NCBI GenBank assembly: GCA_023417935.1
Contig: JAEZDY010000001.1
Span: 155,396-219,395 of the forward strand
DNA: 64,000 nucleotides
DNA from: Bacteroidota bacterium
Lineage (GTDB): Bacteria > Bacteroidota > Bacteroidia > Bacteroidales > Lentimicrobiaceae
Direction of reading: 5' to 3'
The notes under the pieces were generated by a model. That model had not been told where the DNA came from. It did no database searches and saw only the letters and a program-made list of their open reading frames with translations. The position numbers were made by a program, and so were the translations under genes. Below, one piece after another: positions 46,175-54,962 of the stretch. Position 1 is the stretch's first letter. Each line of letters begins with the position of its first letter.

Positions 46175-47059
46175 TTATTCACAAAGCTGAACATCAAGAT
46201 GAATTCCATAGTAATTAGCAGCAGGAACTACAGCTGTCCATGTTGAGCCGGTAGCATCCCATTTCCATTCAAACTGACCAGGTGAAGGATTACCTGAAGG
46301 AGGCATATCATAATCCTGGATCTTCAGACTTTCCATAACAGGTTCAAATTCCCATCCGTCAACAAGAGCGATATCAATAGTAACCTCTCCATCAACAACT
46401 GCAGAGAATGTAGCAGTACCAATCAGCATATTCCGACCAGCATAAATATTAACAACTGCACCTTCTGCGTAAGTTGTATATGTTGCCCAATTGCCTTTAG
46501 CAGTATATCGTGTTCCGTCAACCCATGCTGTTTCAGTGGTGCATTCCATTTCACCTTCGCAGATATCTCTTAAGAGATAATCCTGGCAGAAGTTGTAGTG
46601 TGCGTGGAAAGAACCGGGATTCAGTCCACCAATAATGAAGGAAATATCCTCAATTGGGTCACAAGCCATCCAACCTGCAGTAAGTGGGGTTGTCCAACTG
46701 TTTTCTGTTAATGGAGGGTCACCATAGGTTACTATGACATTACCGCCAATGCTTAGGTGATTAAATGTTGCACCATCTAACCTGTACACACGATAATATA
46801 CAGTGGTTTCATTATTCCATACATCGAGATAAACATTAGTTGCAGCGGGTACACCTGCACCTTGAGCGGTAAGATAAGAAGCATTAAAAGTTACCTTGGT
46901 GTCAGCCCAGGTTTCTACACAATCCTCACAGTTGAATACAACTTTAAGATCGCCGGTTGCTTTTCTAACTTCGTTTACCGCTTCGTCTTTCTGACAGGAT
47001 GACAGCAAACCGGCTGCGATCATCATGGTAAACATTAACAGCATGTTTAACTTTTTCAT
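46175..47059 (-). CDS. lipoprotein of unknown function
   Basis: 294 aa. Lipobox LLSSC (Cys22). The mature part is beta-rich with several Cys (NCEDCVETW, ACDPIEDISF, NFCQDYLLRDICEGEMEC), and a Trp/Tyr-rich C-terminal Ig-like segment (FEWKWDATGSTWTAVVPAAN). No family recognised. It has its own terminator and no operon partner. Probably exported and surface-exposed. Confidence 0.75.
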   Translation of the reverse strand: MKKLNMLLMFTMMIAAGLLSSCQKDEAVNEVRKATGDLKVVFNCEDCVETWADTKVTFNASYLTAQGAGVPAATNVYLDVWNNETTVYYRVYRLDGATFNHLSIGGNVIVTYGDPPLTENSWTTPLTAGWMACDPIEDISFIIGGLNPGSFHAHYNFCQDYLLRDICEGEMECTTETAWVDGTRYTAKGNWATYTTYAEGAVVNIYAGRNMLIGTATFSAVVDGEVTIDIALVDGWEFEPVMESLKIQDYDMPPSGNPSPGQFEWKWDATGSTWTAVVPAANYYGIHLDVQLCE

Positions 47060-47514
47060 AGTGTTCTCTTTTAAGTTTTTTTAGTAATGAGTTATACCAA
47101 TCCTAACACAAAACCACCTTGTTAGTTTTATAATGACGTGCCTTTTTTTATAAATATATTGGGGTTAAATATTTGTCAAACAGTTGATTATAACTCTTCG
47201 GAGATTCACACCCCTAGTGCATTCATCTAATCTTACATGATTTAAACAGATGTTTAAACAAAGGTTTTATTTGATCGTAAAAAAAACCAGAAATTAGGGT
47301 TAAAGGGGGCATAAATATAGAACTCCCGGTATGAAGAAGGCTATATAACAGTTTGATTTACAGGTATATACCGATTGAATATCAAGTATTCAGTTATCTA
47401 CCTATAATAAATGAAATAAAACCGACAGTATGCCCGTCATATTTCATGATTAAGGACTAAACCCATAAAGGAGCAAACCCATAAAGGAGTAAACCCATAA
47501 AAGGAATCAATTGA
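47060..47514. other. 455-base intergenic region with short tandem repeat
   Basis: The only structure I see is three imperfect copies of TAAACCCATAAAGGAG at about 47457-47505, close to the methyltransferase stop. No reading frame with coding character and no perfect -7 element for the lipoprotein gene were found. Confidence 0.6.
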
Positions 47515-48777
47515 TTACTTATCCAACAACTCCTGTAAATAATGGGAGCTTAACCTGAACATCGCTCTTAGGGCATTTATTTTTTTGATTACTTCAGTGT
47601 CAGGTATCGCTGCTGGCTTTGAGGATGGAGTGTTCTTTTTAACGGCAGATATTATAAGATTCTTGGGCGTGTGTTCAGTGGCTACGAATTCTGCCACGTT
47701 GGTTTTGTAACCATAAGCCTCAAGAATCAGGGCCCTGATGGTATCGGTAAGTATTTCAGCCTGGCGTTCAGCTAATATGCCAAACTGTGTGATCTCCGAC
47801 AATACTCCATCGGTCTGCATATCCCTGCGTACCTGTTTATGGCAGCATGGGGAACAAAGAATCACCCGGGCATCTGCTTTTATTCCCCTGTAAATGGCTT
47901 CATCAGTTGCTGTATCGCAGGCATGCAAGGCAATCAGCAGGTCAACATTGTCAAGTTCAGTAGTCTCAATGGTTCCTTGTTTAAACTGCAGGCCTTTATA
48001 ATCAGCTTCTTTTGCCAGAAGATTGCAACTATCCACCAGTTCTTTACGGAGCTCAATTCCGGTCATGCTTATTTCCTTATGATTGCCGGAAGTTTTATTT
48101 TCTCCCGTCTTCTCATCAGGTGTTTCGGCTGATGAATGATTAGGTTTTATATCCTGAAACTTTCCGGTAAGATATTCGTATATGGCAAAAGTCAGGTACC
48201 CTTTGCCTGAGCCCATATCAGCAACATGCACTTTATCAGGGAAGTTCACGCCTTTGATGATGCCGTCAACTATCTCGATGTATTTATTGATCTGACGGTA
48301 CTTATCCTGCATATCAGGTTTAACTTTCCCTTCCTGATTCAGGATGCCCAGTGCTTTGAGGTAGTAATTGCTGCCTGAATCGATGATGCGCTGTTTTACC
48401 TTATCGTGCTGAAGGGTAGGGGCAACCGTTGATGCAGGGGGCTTGCGCAGAAGAGTGGAATTGCCTTTTTTGTTTATCAGCAGATGATAATCGTCAGTTG
48501 TACTTGAGAGATAGCATTGCAGAAATGACTCTTCCAGCAATCTTTTGATTTCATCTGATGCATCCTGAAGTTCCAGATTTCGGGTAACATCCTTAGTATT
48601 GAACCTGTCAACAAACGACATCAGCAACCTGTCCTTAATCATAACCGGCTTAACATATACGTTCTTGAGTTCGGACGATGAAACCCGCTTATTACTGAGT
48701 GTGAGCTTGATGAATGTATTCTGAGCAACGCTCTGCTCAAACTTATTGATTAATTCAGTGATGTCAGCGATGTTCAT
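47515..48777 (-). CDS. class I SAM-dependent methyltransferase (Methyltransf_32/METTL25-like)
   Basis: 420 aa from the Met at 48777; the frame reaches 48810 but a perfect -7 element at 48815-48808 lies at that upstream Met. The SAM-binding motif VADMGSGKGYLTFAIYEYL begins about residue 193. The later LIALHACDTATDEAIYRG and ILCSPCCHKQ are typical of the Methyltransf_32 family. The first 130 residues are a separate domain without a known match. The substrate (RNA, protein or small molecule) cannot be inferred. Confidence 0.88.
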   Translation of the reverse strand: MNIADITELINKFEQSVAQNTFIKLTLSNKRVSSSELKNVYVKPVMIKDRLLMSFVDRFNTKDVTRNLELQDASDEIKRLLEESFLQCYLSSTTDDYHLLINKKGNSTLLRKPPASTVAPTLQHDKVKQRIIDSGSNYYLKALGILNQEGKVKPDMQDKYRQINKYIEIVDGIIKGVNFPDKVHVADMGSGKGYLTFAIYEYLTGKFQDIKPNHSSAETPDEKTGENKTSGNHKEISMTGIELRKELVDSCNLLAKEADYKGLQFKQGTIETTELDNVDLLIALHACDTATDEAIYRGIKADARVILCSPCCHKQVRRDMQTDGVLSEITQFGILAERQAEILTDTIRALILEAYGYKTNVAEFVATEHTPKNLIISAVKKNTPSSKPAAIPDTEVIKKINALRAMFRLSSHYLQELLDK

Positions 48778-48807
48778 TATAATATGTTTCAGCAAGTTAA
48801 TAATATG

Positions 48808-48840
48808 CAAAATTAAGCTAAATGCACCAGCCTGTACAAT
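48808..48840 (-). promoter_or_regulatory. methyltransferase promoter (-7 TAATTTTG, -33 ATTG)
   Basis: Minus strand: TAATTTTG at 48815-48808 matches TAnnTTTG exactly, and ATTG at 48840-48837 lies 21 bases upstream (three of four to TTTG). This pair has the same form as the btuB promoter. Confidence 0.6.
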
Positions 48841-48921
48841 TATACTTTGCTATTGAGCTGCTTGGTCGGTTGTTAAGGCAATTTAAAAGCCTAAGCGCTT
48901 GAAAGGTAAATGAATATATAA

Positions 48922-51588
48922 TTATTGCATTGGCCTGATATGCTGGTTCCTTCTAACAGTTATCCAGATGCTGTTTGATTCAGGATAATCACTGGCCATA
49001 ATATTATTCGATTCAGTATATGCCCCACCATGTTCCAAGGCTTTGGCTGAAATCCTGTACCGACCCTCTGGAAGAATGAACTTACCGGGTGGCAAATCAG
49101 AAGAAGAGCGTGCTTTGCTTGTGATATCCCACTGCTCAGTGTAGCTGCCGCCGGGTTGAATAATTGTATCAACTACTTGGCGGTTATACTCCCTGAAATC
49201 AGGCTGTAGGTAAATGGTGGCTTCAACTATATCCCTGTGCCAAGCATATCGTTCTATACTAACCATAAAACCAGGTATTGTCCGGTCAACAGGAATGCTG
49301 AAAGGTTTTGCGATGTTATCAGTATTCGTAAGCTTAAATTCAATGATTACCGGCTCTTCGGGCTCATAGTACTTTTTGTATGCCGTTATACTCAGATTCC
49401 AATTTGCTTTCGCAAGAGCCGCATTAATATCAGCCATAAGTTCCTCAATTGAGTTTGAGGCGGCATATTGGGGATGCTCAGTCAGTATCCGGTTAGTGTA
49501 TAATGATGCAAGTTTCAGGTTATTTATACGGGAATTGCCAGATTTCAGTAGTTCTTCCAGTTGTGGCTTCTTACTATTAGAACTGCTACCATTATTAGAA
49601 CTGCCATTATTAGAATTACTATGACCTTTAACATTATTCCCGGTTACATCAATCCCGTTCCCTGCATCAGAACCATTATTCCCTTCAGCAAAACCATTAT
49701 TCCCAGCATCAACAACATTCGCCGGAATAGCTGAATAATACAACCGCGCAATCCTCTCATAAATTGCCGGAGAATATTCAGTATCAGGGTATTTATTTAG
49801 AAGTGCATTGTACTCAGCAATTGCCTGGTAGTTTATTGAATTGTCGCCTTTATCAGTGTATGCTGTTTCACGGTAGTGCAGTATAAGGAATTCAGCATCA
49901 TCAGCATATTGGCTATCAGGATAGTTCATTAATAGCCTTTTCAGGATACTGAAAGGGTACGACATGTTGATTATTGAAGATCTGGTTAGCGGACCTGTAA
50001 AGAAAAACAGCCTGTAATACTCCTGACCTGTTTGCCATAGTTTCTCATCTTCAGATACCCTTGAAGCGTTGATCACATCCAATGCAGCTAAGCTCTTGCC
50101 CACTTCTTCCATCATCTGCTTATGTCCGGCAGTTCTGAAGTCAGGATATTTAGCCGCCAGTTTGGAATCATAATTCAGTGCTTCCTTGAGTTTGCCTTCA
50201 TAGTTTGCCATGTTTATGGCATGAAGGTAGTAGGATGCTTTGAGGTAATCATCGGTTAATGTATCGCTGCAAAACTTTTCCAGTTCTTGGGTTTCAAGGA
50301 AGCTATAGGGTAAAAGCGGAGGCAGCGACCTTTTAAGTTCCTCAATCTTGTTTTGTATTCTGCTGTTTTTTACGTCACTGAAATGATTTCTTACTTCTTC
50401 AAACTTCCAATAGGCGCTTCTGAAGTCGCCTTTGAAATTCACCACCTGATCATTAACGTAATTAGTGAACTTGCTCTCCTCCCGCGCAAGTGGTAATACA
50501 TCAGTGGCAGATTTTAGCAGGTGATCTTTTGAAAATACTACTATGCTGTTTAGCCTGTTGCCGATTATATACCGGTCAACAACAATGATACTGTCAAGCC
50601 TGTCAGTTTGATCAGCAGTTATCCGCTTGGCGGAATTATTGTTTTTATCGAATGCTACTATCCCTTCAGAGTTGTAAAACCATATCAAGGAATCATCATT
50701 AGCTGCCCTATCAACCCGAAAATCATAACCCACCGGTATGTTTGAAAACTTATTGTCCTTAAAAGAATACCGTGTGATCCATATCCTCAGGTCATCTGCA
50801 ATCCATATATTATCACCACCCACAATAATATTATCGGGCGATTTAGTGTAAGTGAAGGAATTAAGTGTATCGTTGTTTTTAACGATATATATCCTGTCAG
50901 TTACAGCCTTCAGCACAACACCATTTACAGGTTTACTTTGGTATTCGATTAAATCTGAATAGCTCCCTTCAAGAGTATTCGCAACATGGTCATAATAATA
51001 TGAATGATTCATGATGAGGGTGCTTCCATCGTGACGAGTGATACTCTCCACTGGAAATGCTGCCAGAATATCAATTTTAGATGCATTGAATTCCTCCCTG
51101 TCAATCCGGTGTAAACCACTTAGGGTACCAATGAAAATGTGTGTTTCTGAAAACCCAATAGAAGTAGGCATGATGTCAGGAAACTCCACAAGCTTACTTG
51201 TCGTGATGTTGTACTGTGTCAGACCAGTTTGCTGATTAATGATCCAAAGCAGCGAGGGGTTGAATTCATCGGCTACAACCATTCCGGAAGTAAGTCCATT
51301 GGCGTGATTGCCGAAGTATTTATCAAGCCTGCTCCAGGAGTTATCTTCCAGATTAAGTTCATACGACCAGTCATCTGTAGCAAAAGTCCATATCCTGTTA
51401 AGGTGAAGCGGGGAAAGAATAAAATCATTAATCTTTACAGCTTTATCACTGAAAACAGATTGCTCTTTAAGATTCAATGAGATAGAAGGAGATGGAGGAA
51501 TACGGGTAAGCGACTTGTTACTGCAGTTGCTCAGTAGGATGCAAATTAGTGAAATAGCAATAAATAGAGCTATACGGTAATAAGCCAT
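48922..51588 (-). CDS. large lipoprotein with propeller-like, TPR-like and Ig-like regions
   Basis: 888 aa. Lipobox LLSNC (Cys about residue 22). The N-terminal half (about 40-350) has repeated beta segments like a WD40/two-component-sensor propeller (IWTFATDDWSYELN, LLWIINQQTGLTQYN, IWIADDLRIWITRY). The next 280 residues are helical with TPR/BamD-type units (YPDSQYADDAEFLILHYRE, KYPDTEYSPAIYERIARLYY). An Asn/Gly/Ser linker follows (about 640-690), then a C-terminal BsuPI/Ig-like domain (PEEPVIIEFKLTNTDN ... LPEGRYRISAKAL). Function unknown; probably an envelope scaffold. Confidence 0.75.
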   Translation of the reverse strand: MAYYRIALFIAISLICILLSNCSNKSLTRIPPSPSISLNLKEQSVFSDKAVKINDFILSPLHLNRIWTFATDDWSYELNLEDNSWSRLDKYFGNHANGLTSGMVVADEFNPSLLWIINQQTGLTQYNITTSKLVEFPDIMPTSIGFSETHIFIGTLSGLHRIDREEFNASKIDILAAFPVESITRHDGSTLIMNHSYYYDHVANTLEGSYSDLIEYQSKPVNGVVLKAVTDRIYIVKNNDTLNSFTYTKSPDNIIVGGDNIWIADDLRIWITRYSFKDNKFSNIPVGYDFRVDRAANDDSLIWFYNSEGIVAFDKNNNSAKRITADQTDRLDSIIVVDRYIIGNRLNSIVVFSKDHLLKSATDVLPLAREESKFTNYVNDQVVNFKGDFRSAYWKFEEVRNHFSDVKNSRIQNKIEELKRSLPPLLPYSFLETQELEKFCSDTLTDDYLKASYYLHAINMANYEGKLKEALNYDSKLAAKYPDFRTAGHKQMMEEVGKSLAALDVINASRVSEDEKLWQTGQEYYRLFFFTGPLTRSSIINMSYPFSILKRLLMNYPDSQYADDAEFLILHYRETAYTDKGDNSINYQAIAEYNALLNKYPDTEYSPAIYERIARLYYSAIPANVVDAGNNGFAEGNNGSDAGNGIDVTGNNVKGHSNSNNGSSNNGSSSNSKKPQLEELLKSGNSRINNLKLASLYTNRILTEHPQYAASNSIEELMADINAALAKANWNLSITAYKKYYEPEEPVIIEFKLTNTDNIAKPFSIPVDRTIPGFMVSIERYAWHRDIVEATIYLQPDFREYNRQVVDTIIQPGGSYTEQWDITSKARSSSDLPPGKFILPEGRYRISAKALEHGGAYTESNNIMASDYPESNSIWITVRRNQHIRPMQ

Positions 51589-51674
51589 TGAGTTAAAATT
51601 GGTGGAGCTGGTGGTATACTATTCATAATCAATCAGTAAAACACTCTTACTGCAATCTATAAATACTCTTGACG

Positions 51675-51682
51675 CAAAAATA
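51675..51682 (-). promoter_or_regulatory. -7 element TATTTTTG before the large lipoprotein gene
   Basis: Exact TAnnTTTG on the minus strand with a leader of about 80 bases. It is back-to-back with the hicBA control region. Confidence 0.45.
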
Positions 51683-51692
51683 GTATCTTTTT

Positions 51693-51736
51693 TGCAATAT
51701 ATGAGTTACAATGGAACATATATTGCAATATATTTG
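51693..51736 (+). promoter_or_regulatory. hicBA control region: 11-bp inverted repeat and -7 element
   Basis: TGCAATATATG (51693-51703) and its exact reverse complement CATATATTGCA (51717-51727) form a dyad with a 13-base spacer. The -7 element TATATTTG follows at 51729-51736. The dyad covers the -33 region, so a bound repressor would block the promoter. An autoregulatory site for HicB or the HicAB complex is inferred. Confidence 0.6.
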
Positions 51737-51820
51737 CATTAATATCAACCAAATATAACCGAACAAAGTCGAAATTGCAATTGTTTTACGCTTTGCTTTG
51801 CTACACCTATCTTCTATGGT

Positions 51821-52210
51821 ATGCCAAAGACAGAATTAGCATTTGAAGGAACCTGGAAAGGTATGAATCAAAAGATTGAAGTTAATATTCCGCTGATCAT
51901 ATTTCAAGAAGAGGCAGTACACATTGTTTATTGCCCTGCTCTTGAATTAAGTGGTTATGGATATTCAGAAACTGAGGCTAAAGCTTCATTTGAAACCGCA
52001 TTGAGCGAATTCCTGCTGTATGTTACAAGAAAAGATACTCTTGAAACTGTACTAACTGGTCTTGGGTGGCAAATTAGAAGTAAAAATAAACCAATGATTC
52101 CCCCAAGTCTTGATGAGTTGTCTGATGGAAATGAAAATGTAAAAAACATTTTGGATAATATCCCTCATCAAATATATAACAGATCAGTCAGTTTTTCAGC
52201 TACAGCTTAA
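51821..52210 (+). CDS. hicB: HicB-family antitoxin
   Basis: 129 aa. The N-terminal half has the HicB fold pattern: beta strands with IPLIIFQEEAVHIVYCPALELSGYGYSE, then the TEAKASFETALSEFLLYV helix. The C-terminal part (PPSLDELSDGNENVKNIL) should wrap the toxin or bind DNA, but no clear HTH or ribbon-helix-helix motif is visible. It precedes the hicA-like gene by 8 bp. Antitoxin-first order is the reverse of the classical hicAB order but known in the family. Confidence 0.82.
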   Translation: MPKTELAFEGTWKGMNQKIEVNIPLIIFQEEAVHIVYCPALELSGYGYSETEAKASFETALSEFLLYVTRKDTLETVLTGLGWQIRSKNKPMIPPSLDELSDGNENVKNILDNIPHQIYNRSVSFSATA

Positions 52211-52218
52211 TCAGTAGA

Positions 52219-52452
52219 ATGGCGGTACGGCTTTCAAATATTCCTTTAAAAACATTTAAAGATTACCTAAGGTGGAAAGGCCTTAAGTGCTATCGTATTA
52301 AGGGTGGGCATGAAGTATGGGGATGTTCTGGTTTAACACGACCAATAGTGTTTCAATCTCATATTGACCCAGTGCCAGAATTTATTCTTATGCAAACTAT
52401 AAGAAACTTGAATGCTGACAAAGCAGATTTCATTGCATTTCTTTCACAATGA
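52219..52452 (+). CDS. hicA: HicA-family mRNA interferase toxin
   Basis: 77 aa. The double-stranded-RNA-binding-like HicA fold: LSNIPLKTFKDYLRWKGLKC, then IKGGHEVW with the His of the catalytic G(S/G)H motif, then the RPIVFQSHIDPVPEFIL strand and the C-terminal helix. HicA cuts mRNA and is neutralised by HicB. It is probably translated together with the antitoxin. Confidence 0.85.
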   Translation: MAVRLSNIPLKTFKDYLRWKGLKCYRIKGGHEVWGCSGLTRPIVFQSHIDPVPEFILMQTIRNLNADKADFIAFLSQ

Positions 52453-52640
52453 CATTAGTATCGATCAATGAAAAATTGAAGCTATTCGCAATGCCATTTG
52501 TGTATTATGTACGGGCATAAGCTACAAATATTAAAGGCACAAGCTATGGAGGTGCTATGATATTCAGAACATTAGAAGGGGTAAACTACAGCGTTTCCAG
52601 AATTGTGAAATACTGAAGTGTAGATAAAAGCCCTTTTTTA

Positions 52641-52802
52641 TTACTTTTTACTGATAAATTTTAGTATTGCAAATATCAGGAATACTATAACTGATACTTT
52701 ACCAATTTCTAAAGCTTCAGCTTTTCCGAAAATGAAAAAAGTAGTTAACAGTACAACTGCAAAAAGCAGTATAGCTAAAGAAATTCTGATTGCTATGTTC
52801 AT
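52641..52802 (-). CDS. small two-TM membrane protein
   Basis: 53 aa: MNIAIRISLAILLFAVVLLT and a second hydrophobic helix (VSVIVFLIFAILKFI) joined by FGKAEALEIGK, ending FISKK. Strongly hydrophobic with positive residues at the end, as in real small membrane proteins. No family recognised. Downstream of the tmRNA gene on the same strand. Confidence 0.55.
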   Translation of the reverse strand: MNIAIRISLAILLFAVVLLTTFFIFGKAEALEIGKVSVIVFLIFAILKFISKK

Positions 52803-53130
52803 AATGGATTACATAAGTTTTGAGCTGCTAAATTGGTAAAAAAATAAATATAATACCGGGAAAATGTATAATTGCATGGTTTCGCTGTATAATCGTAGTG
52901 GTTTTGCTGATAATCTTAATGAAATGGCTTGGTTACTTTAAATGACATTTTCTCCATCCCATGGGCGCCATCCTGATTGCAGTTTCTTTGTGTAATAACA
53001 ATCACTCTTGCATTAAGTGTGATATTTTCAACAGGGCAGCTTGTTGTAAATATTGGCATTAAAGAGGGAACCTCTTTGGCAAATCAAACATGGGAATAAA
53101 TCCCCTGACTTCACAAACAAAAATGGGATT
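52803..53130. other. intergenic stretch without a visible gene
   Basis: Nothing supported was seen between the small membrane protein start and the tmRNA terminator, on either strand. Confidence 0.6.
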
Positions 53131-53164
53131 AAAAAATAAAGCCCGTAAATCATTGATTTACAGG
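53131..53164 (-). terminator. ssrA terminator
   Basis: On the minus strand a 10-bp stem (CCTGTAAATC / GATTTACGGG with one G-U pair, AAT loop) is followed by CTTTATTTTTT. It begins 10 bases past the tmRNA 3' end. Confidence 0.85.
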
Positions 53165-53174
53165 TTCTATGTTG

Positions 53175-53543
53175 TGGAGCTGGCGGGAGTCGAACCCGCG
53201 TCCAAACAAGCAGCAATAAAGCTTTCTACATGTTTAGCTTTCTATTGGTTTTCGAATAACAGTTGGGAAAAAGCGGCCCTGCTGTTACCTTATCTCTTTT
53301 GGTTTTCGTACAGGCACCAGAGCCTTACCTGTCTTATCGTGACGTTTGTGATGCTCTTACCGCGACGCAGTCACGCGAAGCTTCCCGGAGAGCAGAAAGC
53401 GGCTTAATCCTAGATTAAGCGGCTAACGCGTAATTATAATCGTTGCCAGTTATTGGCTGTGTGAATTGGGATTTACGGGTCACTCTCACAACACCCGACA
53501 TGCTTACATTACCACTTCCTTGCTGTCAAAACCAGTCAGCCCC
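53175..53543 (-). ncRNA. ssrA: tmRNA (trans-translation RNA)
   Basis: Rescues stalled ribosomes by adding a degradation tag. On the minus strand the 5' acceptor GGGGCTG pairs with CAGCTCC at the 3' end, with the G3-U pair recognised by alanyl-tRNA synthetase. The T-arm GGACGCGGGTTCGACTCCCG is present. CCA is not encoded. The tag reading frame (53447-53415) encodes GNDYNYALAA followed by TAA, the usual ALAA ending. Reading frames annotated over this stretch are spurious. Confidence 0.97.
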
Positions 53544-53562
53544 GTAGGTATGTATTCGAATG

Positions 53563-53570
53563 CAAAGATA
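53563..53570 (-). promoter_or_regulatory. -7 element TATCTTTG before ssrA
   Basis: Exact TAnnTTTG on the minus strand 20 bases before the mature 5' end. An overlapping second match, TATTTTTG, lies at 53578-53571. Confidence 0.55.
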
Positions 53571-53603
53571 CAAAAATAATGCCAATAAAAAAGGGGTTAG
53601 TGG

Positions 53604-53673
53604 TGAGTAGTGAGTAGTGAGTAGTGAGTAATGAGTAATGAGTAGTGAGTAATGAGTAGTGAGTAATGAGTAG
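53604..53673. repeat. heptamer repeat block C: ten TGAGTAG/TGAGTAA units
   Basis: Exactly ten contiguous 7-bp units, alternating only at the last base (G or A), between the ssrA promoter and the 3' end of the regulator gene. The cleanest of the heptamer blocks in the window. Confidence 0.97.
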
Positions 53674-53708
53674 GGAGTTTATGGGTCACTTGAACACCTT
53701 GAACACCT

Positions 53709-54857
53709 TTACCCATACTTTTCAACATCCTCAGCAGTAATGACATTATCACACAGAATAGCCAACCGTTCAACTACATTGCGTAGTTGCCTGATGTTGC
53801 CGGTCCATTGCTTTTGTTGGAGTTGTTTTAGTGCGCCTTCTTCAAAGGTCATTGGTGGCTTACCGTTTGATTCGGTGATTTCTGTTATAAAGTGGTTTGC
53901 CAATAAGGGTATATCGTCAGGACGCTCATTTAGTGTAGGCACGTGGATGAGTATTACACTCAGGCGATGGTAGAGGTCTTCGCGGAAGGTTTTGTTTTCA
54001 ATCTCAACTTTAAGGTCTTTGTTGGTAGCAGCAATTACCCTTACGTCAACCGGTATATCTTTTTCACCTCCTACCCGCATTATTTTGTTCTCCTGTAGTG
54101 CGCGAAGTACTTTTGCCTGGGCAGCCAAACTCATATCGCCTATTTCATCGAGGAATAAAGTGCCTCCGGTTGCTTGTTCAAAGTCGCCTTTTCTTTGCTT
54201 GATAGCTGAAGTGAACGACCCTTTTTCATGTCCAAAAAGCACACTTTCAATCAACTCACCCGGTATTGCGGCACAGTTGACCTCCACAAATGGCCCTGCC
54301 GATCTATTGCTGAGTTCATGCAACCACCTTGCCACAAGCTCTTTGCCGGTGCCATTGCTTCCGGTGATCATTACCCTTGCATCGGTAGGTGCAACACGTT
54401 CTATCATATTGCGGATTTCCTTGATAGGTTCCGATTCACCAATCATCTCATAGGTTTTACTAACCTTACGCTTAAGCACCCTTGTTTCTTTAACCAAGGT
54501 AGATTTCTCCATCGCATTCCTGATGGTGATAAGCAACCTGTTCAGGTCGAGCGGCTTTGAGATGTAATCATAAGCACCTCTTTTAATGGCATCCACGGCA
54601 GTGTCAATGTTACCATGACCCGAGATCATAACCACAGGTGTGTCATACAGCGCAAGCAGCTGGTCAAGCACTTCAATGCCGTCCATTTGTGGCATTTTGA
54701 TGTCACATAGAATGACGTCATACTTCTCAGTTGAAGCAAGCTTCAGCGCAGTAGGTCCATCAGGGGCATCATCCATCTGGTATCCTTCATACTCAAGAAT
54801 TTCCCTTAAAGTATTCCTGATACTGCGTTCATCGTCTATTACCAGTAGTTTTGCCAT
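53709..54857 (-). CDS. NtrC-like response regulator, AAA+ domain but no HTH
   Basis: 382 aa from MAKLLVIDDE (the frame runs to 54875). N-terminal receiver with phospho-acceptor Asp52 in LCDIKMP and Lys in YISKPLD. AAA+ domain: Walker A GSNGTGKE, Walker B GGTLFLDEIG, sensor II region QWTGNIRQLRNVVERL. The sigma-54 contact loop reads GSFTSA in place of GAFTGA. The protein stops at EDVEKYG, directly after the AAA+ lid, without the Fis-type HTH normal in proteins of about 450 aa. No kinase gene is adjacent. Transcription activation from solution, or a different ATPase role, is possible. Confidence 0.9.
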   Translation of the reverse strand: MAKLLVIDDERSIRNTLREILEYEGYQMDDAPDGPTALKLASTEKYDVILCDIKMPQMDGIEVLDQLLALYDTPVVMISGHGNIDTAVDAIKRGAYDYISKPLDLNRLLITIRNAMEKSTLVKETRVLKRKVSKTYEMIGESEPIKEIRNMIERVAPTDARVMITGSNGTGKELVARWLHELSNRSAGPFVEVNCAAIPGELIESVLFGHEKGSFTSAIKQRKGDFEQATGGTLFLDEIGDMSLAAQAKVLRALQENKIMRVGGEKDIPVDVRVIAATNKDLKVEIENKTFREDLYHRLSVILIHVPTLNERPDDIPLLANHFITEITESNGKPPMTFEEGALKQLQQKQWTGNIRQLRNVVERLAILCDNVITAEDVEKYG

Positions 54858-54896
54858 TGATGTCTTAATTACCAAGGTTTGTACATTATTTTTAAC

Positions 54897-54962
54897 AAGG
54901 CTAAAGGCTAAGGGCTAAAGTGGGGTTTAACAAGGCTAAAGGATAAGGGCTAAAGGCTAAAG
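54897..54962. repeat. heptamer repeat block D (GGCTAAA)
   Basis: Repeated GGCTAAA and related AGGGCTAA units upstream of the regulator gene. It is inverted relative to block E. Confidence 0.85.

Noticed and set aside
52557..52616. 19-codon frame resembling the start of an aldo/keto reductase (MIFRTLEGVNYSVSRIVKY)
   Set aside because: Too short to support a call; may be a gene remnant but similarity is only to a short, common pattern.
53028..53407. Two reading frames overlapping 53175-53407
   Set aside because: They overlap the tmRNA; sequences such as RVRLPPAP come from translation of the T-arm.
53604..53673. Possible CRISPR-like array
   Set aside because: Seven-base direct units without spacers; no cas genes in the window.
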